From NCBI RefSeq assembly GCF_900102815.1, contig NZ_FNGF01000002.1, positions 930,001-994,000 on the forward strand: a stretch of 64,000 bases of DNA. The letters run 5' to 3'. Under the pieces are notes generated by a model, which was not told where the DNA came from, did no database searches, and saw only the letters and a list, made by a program, of their open reading frames with translations. This stretch comes from Glycomyces sambucus (lineage in GTDB: Bacteria > Actinomycetota > Actinomycetes > Mycobacteriales > Micromonosporaceae). The stretch's first letter is position 1. Each line of letters begins with the position of its first letter. Below are positions 28,735 through 35,930 of the stretch, in pieces. The position numbers and the translations under genes are program-made.

Positions 28735-28911
28735 GGCGTGCCCTCACGTTCCGCGATGTCCGGCAGCCTCGGCCACCTCCACTCCCGCCCCGGACCGGAG
28801 TCCGCGGCCTTCGACTGCTGCGCCCGCGCGAAGCGGATCTCCGGCGAACTCGGCGACCGCTTCGAGGAGGCCGACACCCGAGCCGTTCGGTCGATTCGTC
28901 CCGGAGTGTGA
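28735..28911 (+). pseudogene. Relic of a SARP/TPR regulator C-terminus
   Basis: From 28756 the frame encodes a fragment including GSLGHLHSR and KRISGELGDRFEEADT. Aligned by eye with the last TPR of the intact SARP (DSLAHVHHG to EVGDRYNEAD), about 16 of 40 residues are identical, with no gaps needed. There is no start, DNA-binding or ATPase part, and the frame stops at 28911 inside the first promoter repeat. It sits in front of precursor 2 just as the intact SARP sits in front of precursor 1, so it looks like the decayed end of a second regulator. Confidence 0.6.
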
Positions 28912-28952
28912 AGCAGATGTGAAGCCGCGGTGAAGCGCCGCGGCCGTTGACT
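28909..28952 (+). promoter_or_regulatory. SARP-type direct-repeat promoter 3 (precursor 2 operon)
   Basis: TGAAG occurs at 28909, 28920 and 28931, exactly 11 bp apart, with GGCCG at 28942 in the fourth position. TTGACT starts at 28947, again 38 nt from the first repeat, and the precursor ATG is 40 nt beyond the hexamer. Confidence 0.85.
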
Positions 28953-28992
28953 GGCGGACGTCATCAATCCACACTTCGATCGGAGTCCGACC

Positions 28993-29181
28993 ATGACGAT
29001 GATGGAAACCCCGTGCACGACCCATCCCACGACCGCCGAACTCGACGACGACGGCTTCGACCTCGACATCCGCATCGCCGTCGCCAAGGACGCGGCGCTG
29101 CCGGAGGCCGGCTTCTCCTGCTCCTGGTACACCTGCTCGAAGTGCTGCACCCACACGTCGAACCCCGACAGGTGCTGCTGA
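28993..29181 (+). CDS. lanA2: Class I lanthipeptide precursor 2
   Basis: 62 residues; GGAG lies seven bases before the ATG. The leader has GFDLDIRI at 21-28, the classic LanB recognition box of actinomycete class I lanthipeptides. The core begins near residue 41 and contains Cys 43, 48, 51, 52, 61 and 62 with seven Ser/Thr (42, 44, 47, 49, 53, 55, 56), so up to six rings. Trp45-Tyr46 lies in the N-terminal ring region; Tyr46 is the only Tyr. The peptide ends in Cys-Cys, but no LanD decarboxylase gene is present. An unusual Cys8 lies in the leader. It is cotranscribed with a sulfotransferase, LanC2, LanB2 and a methyltransferase. Confidence 0.9.
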   Translation: MTMMETPCTTHPTTAELDDDGFDLDIRIAVAKDAALPEAGFSCSWYTCSKCCTHTSNPDRCC

Positions 29182-29222
29182 GCTTCGGCTGAGGGTCCAC
29201 TCGTGCCGAGGAGCACCGCCAC

Positions 29223-30188
29223 ATGAGCGCCGAACGCGTACTCGCCATCTCGCCGCGAAAGTCCGGAACCCACCTGCTGCAGCAGCTCATGGTGCGGCTC
29301 GGGTACGGCATCTACGGCGAACCCGTCCCGCCGGAGGCCGGCCGCGCGGCGTTCAGCCTCCGCGAGCGCGTGGAGCTGGCGGAGCGGTTCGCGGCTCCCG
29401 CCGAGTTCGCGGACGTCGACGTCAGAAGCGACACCGACGAGTTCGTCCGCCGGACCGACCGGCTGCTGGTGCAGCTCGGCTGGGTCTGGCAGGTCAGGCT
29501 CGCCGCTCGGAACCTGTCGAACCTCGACCTGCTCATGCCGGACGCCGATTTCACCATGGAGATGTCACCGCTGGCGTGGACGCGTCCGTTCAACCAGACG
29601 CCGCCGCGGTTGTGCTGGATCTTCCATTCGGTGGACATCTGGAAGATGGACCAGCGGTTCCTCCACGAGTGGACCGTCGAAGGCGAGCCGCGGATCGTCC
29701 TGAACATCCGCGACCCGCGCGACGCACTGGTCTCGATGGTCGACTTCTTCGCCGGCGAGGGCGGCCTGAAGTTCCGCAGGTTCCCCGAGTCGGCGGTGTT
29801 CGGCCCGATCCTGCAGAGCATCCCCGAGACCGCCGACCGGATCACCTACGCGCTGCACGACCCCGCCATGCCGCTGCTCGCCGACTACGAGGCGGCGATC
29901 AGCCTGCTGCACCACCCCGAGGTCTGCACCGTGGCGTTCGAGGACCTGGTCGGCCCGCGGGGCGGCGGCAGCCGGGACGCCCAGGTGGAGGCGACGCGCC
30001 GCGTCGTCGCGCACGTGGACTCCGGTCTCGACCCCGAGCACCTCGTCGACACGCTGTTCGACCCCGGGTCCTTCAGCTTCCACAAGGGGCGGATCGGGCG
30101 CTGGCGCGAGGTCTTCACCGCCGAGCACGAGGCGCTGTTCGCGCAGCGGTTCGGTCATCTGCTGAAGGTGTTCGGCTATGAGCGGTGA
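29223..30188 (+). CDS. PAPS-dependent sulfotransferase in the lanthipeptide operon
   Basis: 321 residues, soluble. The 5'-phosphosulfate loop is SPRKSGTHLL at residues 10-19, the 3'-phosphate motif RDPRDALVS begins at Arg163, and the C-terminal FHKGRIGRW (Lys288) is the conserved GxxGxW-type PAPS clamp. All key parts of a Sulfotransfer_1 enzyme are intact. It lies between precursor 2 and LanC2, 41 bp after the former and overlapping the latter by 11 bp, so it is part of the biosynthetic operon. Likely acceptors are Tyr46, or a Ser/Thr hydroxyl, of precursor 2. A small-molecule acceptor cannot be excluded. Confidence 0.88.
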   Translation: MSAERVLAISPRKSGTHLLQQLMVRLGYGIYGEPVPPEAGRAAFSLRERVELAERFAAPAEFADVDVRSDTDEFVRRTDRLLVQLGWVWQVRLAARNLSNLDLLMPDADFTMEMSPLAWTRPFNQTPPRLCWIFHSVDIWKMDQRFLHEWTVEGEPRIVLNIRDPRDALVSMVDFFAGEGGLKFRRFPESAVFGPILQSIPETADRITYALHDPAMPLLADYEAAISLLHHPEVCTVAFEDLVGPRGGGSRDAQVEATRRVVAHVDSGLDPEHLVDTLFDPGSFSFHKGRIGRWREVFTAEHEALFAQRFGHLLKVFGYER

Positions 30189-31509
30189 CATCCCCGGGCC
30201 CCTGGCCGATCGCGCCCGGGCCGCGGCGGCGCTCATCGCGGAGCGCCTGGCCGACACCGACCGCGTCGAGCAGGCGGTCCGCGCCTCGGTCGAACGGGCC
30301 GCCAACCCCTTCGGCTGGGGCGGCCCCTCCCTGCTCGGAGGCCACGCCGGACAGGCGCTGTGCTTCGAGTACGCCGCCCGCGCCGACCGCGGCTCGGCCC
30401 GGCGGTGGCGGGCGGCCGCGAAGGAAGCACTGCGCTCGGTGGCCCGCCACACCCGCGAGACGCCGCTGACCGACGCGAGCTTCGGCTACGGCACCGCCGG
30501 CCTGGCGCTGGCGCTGTCCGAATGCGCCGCGCACGAACCGGGCTACGCCCGCGCGCTGGCGTCGGCGCACGCGACGCTGGCCGAGCAGGTCCACGGGCTC
30601 CCCCGGCTCCGCGAACCCGACGGCGCCGACCCGCTGCGGTACGACCTGATCCAGGGCGGCGCCGGGGTCCTCGGCTACCTCGCGTCCGTTCCCGACCCGG
30701 ACGCGGCGCTGCGGTCGGCCGCCGAACGGCTTATCGACGACCTCGCCTGGAGGTTCGCTCCCGTCACCGCCCGGAACGGGAACGACCGCAGGTACGTGGC
30801 GCCGCGGTTCCTCGAATACCCCGAGGACGCCGCGCGCTATCCGGACGGCTACCTCGATCTCGGCCTCGCCCACGGCATCGCAGGGCCCCTCGCGGCCCTG
30901 AGCCGCGCCTGGAGGGCCGGCTACCGGCGGCCCGGGCTCTTCGAGGCCCTGCGGCACACCGCCGACCAGATGGTGGCGTGGAGCGTGACCGACGAGTGGG
31001 GCCGCAACTGGCCGCGGATCCTGCCGCTGGACGCGGTCGGCGCGCCGCTGCCGACCGCCGGCCCGGTCGGGCGCCTCGCCTGGTGCTACGGCGCTCCGGG
31101 GATCTGCTCCGCGCTGCTGGACGCCGCGATCGCGCTCGACGACGACCGGCTTCGGTCGGTCGCCGCCGACGGGCTGCGGTCCGACCTGTGCCGGTCGCTC
31201 CGCGGCGACCGCCGCATGGATACGGCCACCTTGTGCCACGGGGCGGCGGGCGTGCTGACGATCGCCCAGAAGTTCGCCGCGCACGGCGACGCGGCGATCG
31301 TCGCGCACCTCGCCGACCTGACCGAGCGCGTGCTCGACGGATGCGACCCGGAGCTGCCGCTGGTGGTGCAGCAGATCCACACCAACGCGCGGGAAACCGG
31401 CCTGGACACCCCGAGCGTGCTCGAAGGATCGGCGGGCGTCGCATTGGCACTGTGGACGGTTGTCGGAGACACCGACCGGCGATGGCACCGGGCCCTGCTC
31501 GTCGACTAG
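30178..31509 (+). CDS. lanC2: Lanthipeptide cyclase LanC2
   Basis: 443 residues. Zinc ligands are Cys303 in WCYGAPG and Cys353-His354 in LCHGAAG; repeats such as GYGTAGLALAL, GLAHGIAGPLAAL and LEGSAGVALAL show the LanC toroid. ATG at 30178 lies within the sulfotransferase end. It precedes LanB2, reversing the order seen in the first module (LanB then LanC). It should cyclise dehydrated precursor 2. Confidence 0.93.
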   Translation: MSGDIPGPLADRARAAAALIAERLADTDRVEQAVRASVERAANPFGWGGPSLLGGHAGQALCFEYAARADRGSARRWRAAAKEALRSVARHTRETPLTDASFGYGTAGLALALSECAAHEPGYARALASAHATLAEQVHGLPRLREPDGADPLRYDLIQGGAGVLGYLASVPDPDAALRSAAERLIDDLAWRFAPVTARNGNDRRYVAPRFLEYPEDAARYPDGYLDLGLAHGIAGPLAALSRAWRAGYRRPGLFEALRHTADQMVAWSVTDEWGRNWPRILPLDAVGAPLPTAGPVGRLAWCYGAPGICSALLDAAIALDDDRLRSVAADGLRSDLCRSLRGDRRMDTATLCHGAAGVLTIAQKFAAHGDAAIVAHLADLTERVLDGCDPELPLVVQQIHTNARETGLDTPSVLEGSAGVALALWTVVGDTDRRWHRALLVD

Positions 31510-31523
31510 GACAGGAGAACGCG

Positions 31524-34500
31524 ATGGCGACTTCAGCGGAGACCGGGGCAGGCGCCCGCGCGGCGTACACCGCCGGGGCGTTCCTCATGCTGCGGGCCCC
31601 GGTCCTGCCCGTCGAGGAGTTCCTGTGGTTCACCGGCGCCGACCGGGGCGACTCCCCCGAGCGGCTTCGGGACACCGGGCGCGAACGGCTCTGGGAGCTG
31701 GCATCGCGGCCGCGGGTCGCGCACGCCCTGCACATCGCGAGCGCGGGCCTGACCGAGCAGTTGCGGTCCCTGGACGGGCGGGCGCCGACCGGCGCGTCGG
31801 GCGACCGGATCTTCGCGACCCTGCTGCGCTACGCGACGCGGATGTCGACCCGGCCGACACCGCTGGGGCTCTTCGGCGCGGTGGGCATGGCCCGGTTCGG
31901 GCCCGCCACCACGCTCGCGCTGCGCGCCGACCCGGTGCTGCGGACCAGGACGCGCGCCGATTCCGCGTGGCTCGCCGAGATCGTGGCCGAGATCGCGGCC
32001 GAGCTCGAGCGCGACCCGTCGCGGTTCGCGGACCTGCCGGTGCGCGCGAACGACCTGACGTACCGGGTGGGCGGGCTCGCGGTGCTCGTGGCCGGCGAAC
32101 CGGGCAGCGCGACACGGGTCACCGTGCACGTGACGCCGCCGGTCGAGGCGGTACTGAACCTGGCCCGGGACGGCATCGGCTTCGCGGCGCTGCTGTCCGA
32201 GATGGAGCGCCGTTTCCCACGGGTCGGTCGGGAACGGGTCCGCGGGCTGCTGGCGCAGTTGTGGGAGCGGCGACTGCTCATCGCCGACGTGAGCGCACCG
32301 ATGCGCTCGCCCCTGCCGGAGGCCGATCTGGCCGAGCGCCTCGCAGGCGCGGCCGGGCACGCGCCGGTCGCGGCGGACCTGCGCCGCTCGCGCGAACTCG
32401 CCGACGCCGTCGACGCGGCCCGCGGGGCCGCCGGACCGGACCTGCTCGACCGCTACGCCGCGCACCAGCGCCGGACGTCGACCTACAAGGGCAGGTCGAC
32501 GTACCAGACCGACACCGCGCTCGCACTGACCGCGACCGGCCTGTCCGAGCGCGTCGCGGCCACGGCCGCAGAGGCCGCCGAACTGGTCATGCGGCTCAAC
32601 TGCGTGAGCCCGCGGCAGCCGCACCTCGTCGATTACCACCACGCGTTCCTGGAGCGGTACGGCTCGAACGCGGAGATCCCGCTCCTCGAAGCACTGAGTC
32701 CGGAACGCGGCATCGGCCCGCCCAACGGGTACCTCGGTCCGCCCCGCGCCGTCCCCCTGCCCGCGCGCCCGCCGACACGGCACGACCGGCGCGACAGGGC
32801 CCTCGTCGACCTGGTCACCGGGGCCGTGCACCGCGGCGACCGCGAGATCGACCTCTCCGACGCGGACCTCGCGGCGCTGACCGTCTGGCCGGCCGATTCC
32901 TCGCCCGCCGGACGGCTGCCCTCGCTCGACCTGTACGCCAGGATCGCGGCGGCGTCGGGCGAGGCGATCGACCGCGGCGACTGGCGACTCGTTCTGGCCC
33001 CCAGCGCGTTCCAAGGACTCCAGAGCTTCGGGCGGTTCGCCGACCTGCTCGATGAGGACGCCCTGGCGGCGGTGCGCGCATTCGCGCGGGCCGAGGAGGC
33101 CCTGCATCCCGACGTCACGTTCGCGGAGCTGAACAGCGCGCCCTGGCGGGCCCGCCTCGGCAACCTCATGGGCAGGCCGCCGATCAGGGAGTGGGAGGTC
33201 TGCGTCAACGCCGAGCCGGCGCTGCCCCCCGACCGGCGGATCCCGCTGTCGGACATCCTCGTGGGCGCCACCGGCCACATGTTCTACCTGCGGTCGCGCC
33301 GCACCGGCGGGCGCCTGGCGGTGACCAGGTCGCACGCCGTGACCGCGTCGCAGGGGCCGAACGTCGCCCGGGCGCTGCTGGAGCTGTCGGAGGACATGTT
33401 CGCGGTCCCGTCGATGTTCCACTGGGGACCGATGAGCGAGGCGCCCTTCCTGCCCCGCCTCACGCGCGGGAACATCGTACTGAGCCCGGCGTACTGGACC
33501 CTCGGGCCCGACGCGATCGGCGGAGCGGCCGCGAGGGACGCCGACGACGGCTTCGAGGCGTTGCAGCGCTGGCGGACCGAGTGGGGGGTACCGCGGTACG
33601 TCTCGCTGACCGAGGCCGACAACCGGCTGCTGCTGGACCTGGAGCGACCGCTGTGCGCGGACGCGCTGCTGCGCGAGGTCCGCCGCGCCGGCCGGAAGTC
33701 CCGGCCCGCGCCGGTGCGCTTGTACGAGATGCTGCCCGACTTCGAGCAGATGTGGCTGCGCGACGAAAGGGGCCGCCGCTACCAGGCGGAAGTGGTCGTC
33801 CCGGTCATGCCGGCGTCGGTCCAGACCGATCACGCGCCCGTGCCGGCCGCCCCGGCCGTGCCCGGTGGCGCGGCCGAGCCGGTCGCCGCGGCGGTCTCGC
33901 GCCGCTGCCTGCCGGGCGGCGAGTGGACCTTCCTCAAGCTGTACACCGCGGCCACACAGCAGGAGGACGTCCTCACCGGTCCGCTCCGGTCCCTGCTGGC
34001 GGATCTGCGGGAGGAGGGCCTCGTCGACGGCTGGTTCTTCGTCAGGTACGCCGACCCGCAACCGCATCTGCGACTGCGGTTCCACGCCGCCGACGCCGCC
34101 GCGGCACCCGCGGCACCCGCGGTGCCGTCCCGGTGCGCCGCGTGGGCCGCAGCGCTGGTCACCGCCGGGTGGGCGTCGGACTTCGGCTTCGCCGCCTACG
34201 ACCGCGAGCTGGAGCGGTACGGCGGCGCCGACGCGTTCACGGCGGTCGAGCGCGCCTTCCACGCGAACAGCGAGGCCGCGCTCCGACTGCTCGCGGCGTT
34301 GCAGGCATCGGACCTCGAACGCGACTTCGCCTGCGTCGCGGCCTTCCACGCACTGTGCCGCAGCTGGGGTGCGGACCCGCTCGCGCACGCCGGGGCCAGG
34401 TGGAGCGGCGCCGCTTCGGACGAGGTCCGGCGGCGGTTCCGGGCCGCCCGACCGCTGCTGTGGGAGCTGCTCGAGCCGGGCGGACCCGCTCCGGACCCGT

Positions 34501-34796
34501 CCGCGCAGCGGCACGCGGCGATGCTCGAACCGGTCTTCGCCGCGCAGCACGGCGCGCTCGCGGAGGCGGGCGGCCTGGTGCGCAAACTGGCGGGCGGCGG
34601 GCGCCTCCACGGCACCGAGGGCGAACTGCTGGAGAGCCTGCTGCACATGCAGGCGAACCGGCTGCTCGGTATCGACCACGACGACGAACGCGCATGCCGC
34701 GACCTGTGGAGTCTGACCGCGCGGGCGATCGGGAACCGGGCCGCCGCCGTTCGCGAACCCTTCCGAACCGCACCGCCCACAGGGAAGAGAGACTGA
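31524..34796 (+). CDS. lanB2: Class I lanthipeptide dehydratase LanB2 (full length)
   Basis: 1090 residues behind an AGGAG site. RMSTRPTPLGLFGAV (Arg106, Arg110, Thr112) is the glutamylation-domain hallmark; the SpaB_C elimination domain starts near 799 (WTFLKLYTAATQQED, FVRYADPQPHLRLRF) and ends with LLHMQANRL. It differs widely from LanB1 outside these motifs, so the two are ancient paralogues rather than a recent copy. An Ala/Pro-rich linker near residue 765-795 separates the two domains. Its stop overlaps the methyltransferase start (TGATG). Confidence 0.94.
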   Translation: MATSAETGAGARAAYTAGAFLMLRAPVLPVEEFLWFTGADRGDSPERLRDTGRERLWELASRPRVAHALHIASAGLTEQLRSLDGRAPTGASGDRIFATLLRYATRMSTRPTPLGLFGAVGMARFGPATTLALRADPVLRTRTRADSAWLAEIVAEIAAELERDPSRFADLPVRANDLTYRVGGLAVLVAGEPGSATRVTVHVTPPVEAVLNLARDGIGFAALLSEMERRFPRVGRERVRGLLAQLWERRLLIADVSAPMRSPLPEADLAERLAGAAGHAPVAADLRRSRELADAVDAARGAAGPDLLDRYAAHQRRTSTYKGRSTYQTDTALALTATGLSERVAATAAEAAELVMRLNCVSPRQPHLVDYHHAFLERYGSNAEIPLLEALSPERGIGPPNGYLGPPRAVPLPARPPTRHDRRDRALVDLVTGAVHRGDREIDLSDADLAALTVWPADSSPAGRLPSLDLYARIAAASGEAIDRGDWRLVLAPSAFQGLQSFGRFADLLDEDALAAVRAFARAEEALHPDVTFAELNSAPWRARLGNLMGRPPIREWEVCVNAEPALPPDRRIPLSDILVGATGHMFYLRSRRTGGRLAVTRSHAVTASQGPNVARALLELSEDMFAVPSMFHWGPMSEAPFLPRLTRGNIVLSPAYWTLGPDAIGGAAARDADDGFEALQRWRTEWGVPRYVSLTEADNRLLLDLERPLCADALLREVRRAGRKSRPAPVRLYEMLPDFEQMWLRDERGRRYQAEVVVPVMPASVQTDHAPVPAAPAVPGGAAEPVAAAVSRRCLPGGEWTFLKLYTAATQQEDVLTGPLRSLLADLREEGLVDGWFFVRYADPQPHLRLRFHAADAAAAPAAPAVPSRCAAWAAALVTAGWASDFGFAAYDRELERYGGADAFTAVERAFHANSEAALRLLAALQASDLERDFACVAAFHALCRSWGADPLAHAGARWSGAASDEVRRRFRAARPLLWELLEPGGPAPDPSAQRHAAMLEPVFAAQHGALAEAGGLVRKLAGGGRLHGTEGELLESLLHMQANRLLGIDHDDERACRDLWSLTARAIGNRAAAVREPFRTAPPTGKRD

Positions 34797-35584
34797 TGCT
34801 CGCCGAAGACGCCGACCCGGAGCTGGTCGCCGAGAAGCTGATCCATCCGCAGTTCCCCCGCTCCGCCGCGTACGACCCGGTGTGGCAGGGTCGCTACGCC
34901 CTGGGGCCGAACCCGCTGTGGCTGACCGAGTCGCTGTCGGGCCTGCTCGACCTGTCGCCGGGGATGCGGGTGCTGGACCTGGGATGCGGCTGGGCGACGA
35001 GCGCGATCTTCCTCGCGAAGGAGTACGGGGTCGACGTCGTGGCCGTCGACCAGCGGATGCCGCCGCACCTGAACTGGCCGGTCATCGTGGAGGCCGGAGT
35101 GCAGTCGCAGGTCATGCCGCTCCAGGCCGAGGCGCACGACCTCAGGTTCGCGCGGGGGTACTTCGACGCCGTCGTCAGCATCGACGCCTACCACTACTTC
35201 GGGACCGACGAGCTGTACGCGGGCTATCTCCAGCAGTTCCTGGCGCCCGGCGGGGTGCTCGCGTTCGTGACATTGGGCCTGGCCGAGGAGATCGACGGCG
35301 TCGTCCCCGAGCATCTCGCCGACGCCTGGGAGCCGGACTTCCACGCGTTCCACAGCCCCGAGTGGTGGCGCGCGCACCTCGGCCGCTCCGGGCAGCTCGA
35401 CGTGGAGCACGCCGACCTGCTCCCCGACGGATGGAAGCACTGCATGCGCTGGCATGAACTGGGAGCGCAGGCGGCAGAGCCGCAGTGGCGGGGATTCTGC
35501 GAGGGCTGGGTCCGACGGTTCGGGATCGACCGGGGGCGGACCATCGGCCTGCCGCGGGTCGTGGCCCGCAAGCCGCCTGCGTGA
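34796..35584 (+). CDS. SAM-dependent class I methyltransferase (tailoring enzyme candidate)
   Basis: 262 residues. Motif I is VLDLGCGWATS at about 60-70, with an acidic end of beta-2 (VAVDQ), and post-I/II regions FDAVVSIDAYHYFG and LAPGGVLAFV. It belongs to the small-molecule/Erg6-like group, not to the PIMT-type (LanSA) enzymes that methylate Asp in some lanthipeptides. Overlap with the LanB2 stop argues that it acts on the same product, perhaps at the N-terminus or a side chain. It is the last gene of the operon. Confidence 0.85.
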   Translation: MLAEDADPELVAEKLIHPQFPRSAAYDPVWQGRYALGPNPLWLTESLSGLLDLSPGMRVLDLGCGWATSAIFLAKEYGVDVVAVDQRMPPHLNWPVIVEAGVQSQVMPLQAEAHDLRFARGYFDAVVSIDAYHYFGTDELYAGYLQQFLAPGGVLAFVTLGLAEEIDGVVPEHLADAWEPDFHAFHSPEWWRAHLGRSGQLDVEHADLLPDGWKHCMRWHELGAQAAEPQWRGFCEGWVRRFGIDRGRTIGLPRVVARKPPA

Positions 35585-35667
35585 GCAGACCCGGCGCGGG
35601 ACGAGGGCCGCTTCGAGGCAGGAGGGCGGGCTCCGCCGACCCGGGGGGACGGCGGAGCCCGGTCCTA

Positions 35668-35817
35668 TCAGTGGTTGCAGCAGTCGTTGTCGTTGACGCT
35701 GTACCCACCGGACGCGACCTCCGCCTGGGCGGGGGTCGCGGCGAGCGCGATGCCGCCGAGCGCGAGCGCGCAGGTGGCCGCGGCCGCGAGCAGTCGTCCC
35801 ATCACCTTGGTGGTCAT
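35668..35817 (-). CDS. 49-residue Sec-exported peptide under SARP-type control
   Basis: ATG at 35817 has AGGAG six bases upstream. Residues 1-32 form a textbook signal peptide (MTTKVMGR n-region, Ala/Leu core, AQA cleavage), leaving about 17 residues, EVASGGYSVNDNDCCNH. The mature peptide has one Tyr, an acidic NDND stretch and a vicinal Cys pair. It is not a LanB substrate by leader type. Its promoter carries the same 11-bp repeats as the lanthipeptide genes. The role is unknown: signal, partner peptide or immunity factor are all possible. Confidence 0.75.
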   Translation of the reverse strand: MTTKVMGRLLAAAATCALALGGIALAATPAQAEVASGGYSVNDNDCCNH

Positions 35818-35855
35818 TGTCGGCTCCTATCGGTTCGTTGAAGGGATACCGGACC

Positions 35856-35899
35856 AGCCAATCGAAGGGCCGCTTCAACACTGCTTCGCATTCGCTTCA
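35856..35899 (-). promoter_or_regulatory. SARP-type direct-repeat promoter 4 (secreted peptide)
   Basis: On the minus strand TGAAG, CGAAG, TGAAG begin at 35899, 35888 and 35877, 11 bp apart; TTGGCT begins at 35861, 38 nt after the first. The peptide ATG is 38 nt past the hexamer. This is the same architecture as at the two precursor operons and the exporter. Confidence 0.78.
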
Positions 35900-35930
35900 C
35901 TCCGGCGGGACGCCGTTCTTACCTCGATCG

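Noticed and set aside
22431-34796. Thiopeptide or linear azole-containing peptide cluster
   Set aside because: Both LanBs are full length with an elimination domain, LanC cyclases are present, and there is no YcaO cyclodehydratase or split TbtB/TbtC-type pair.
35668-35817. A third lanthipeptide precursor
   Set aside because: It has a Sec signal peptide, no FDLD box, and only two adjacent Cys with two Ser in the mature part, so lanthionine formation by LanBC is unlikely.
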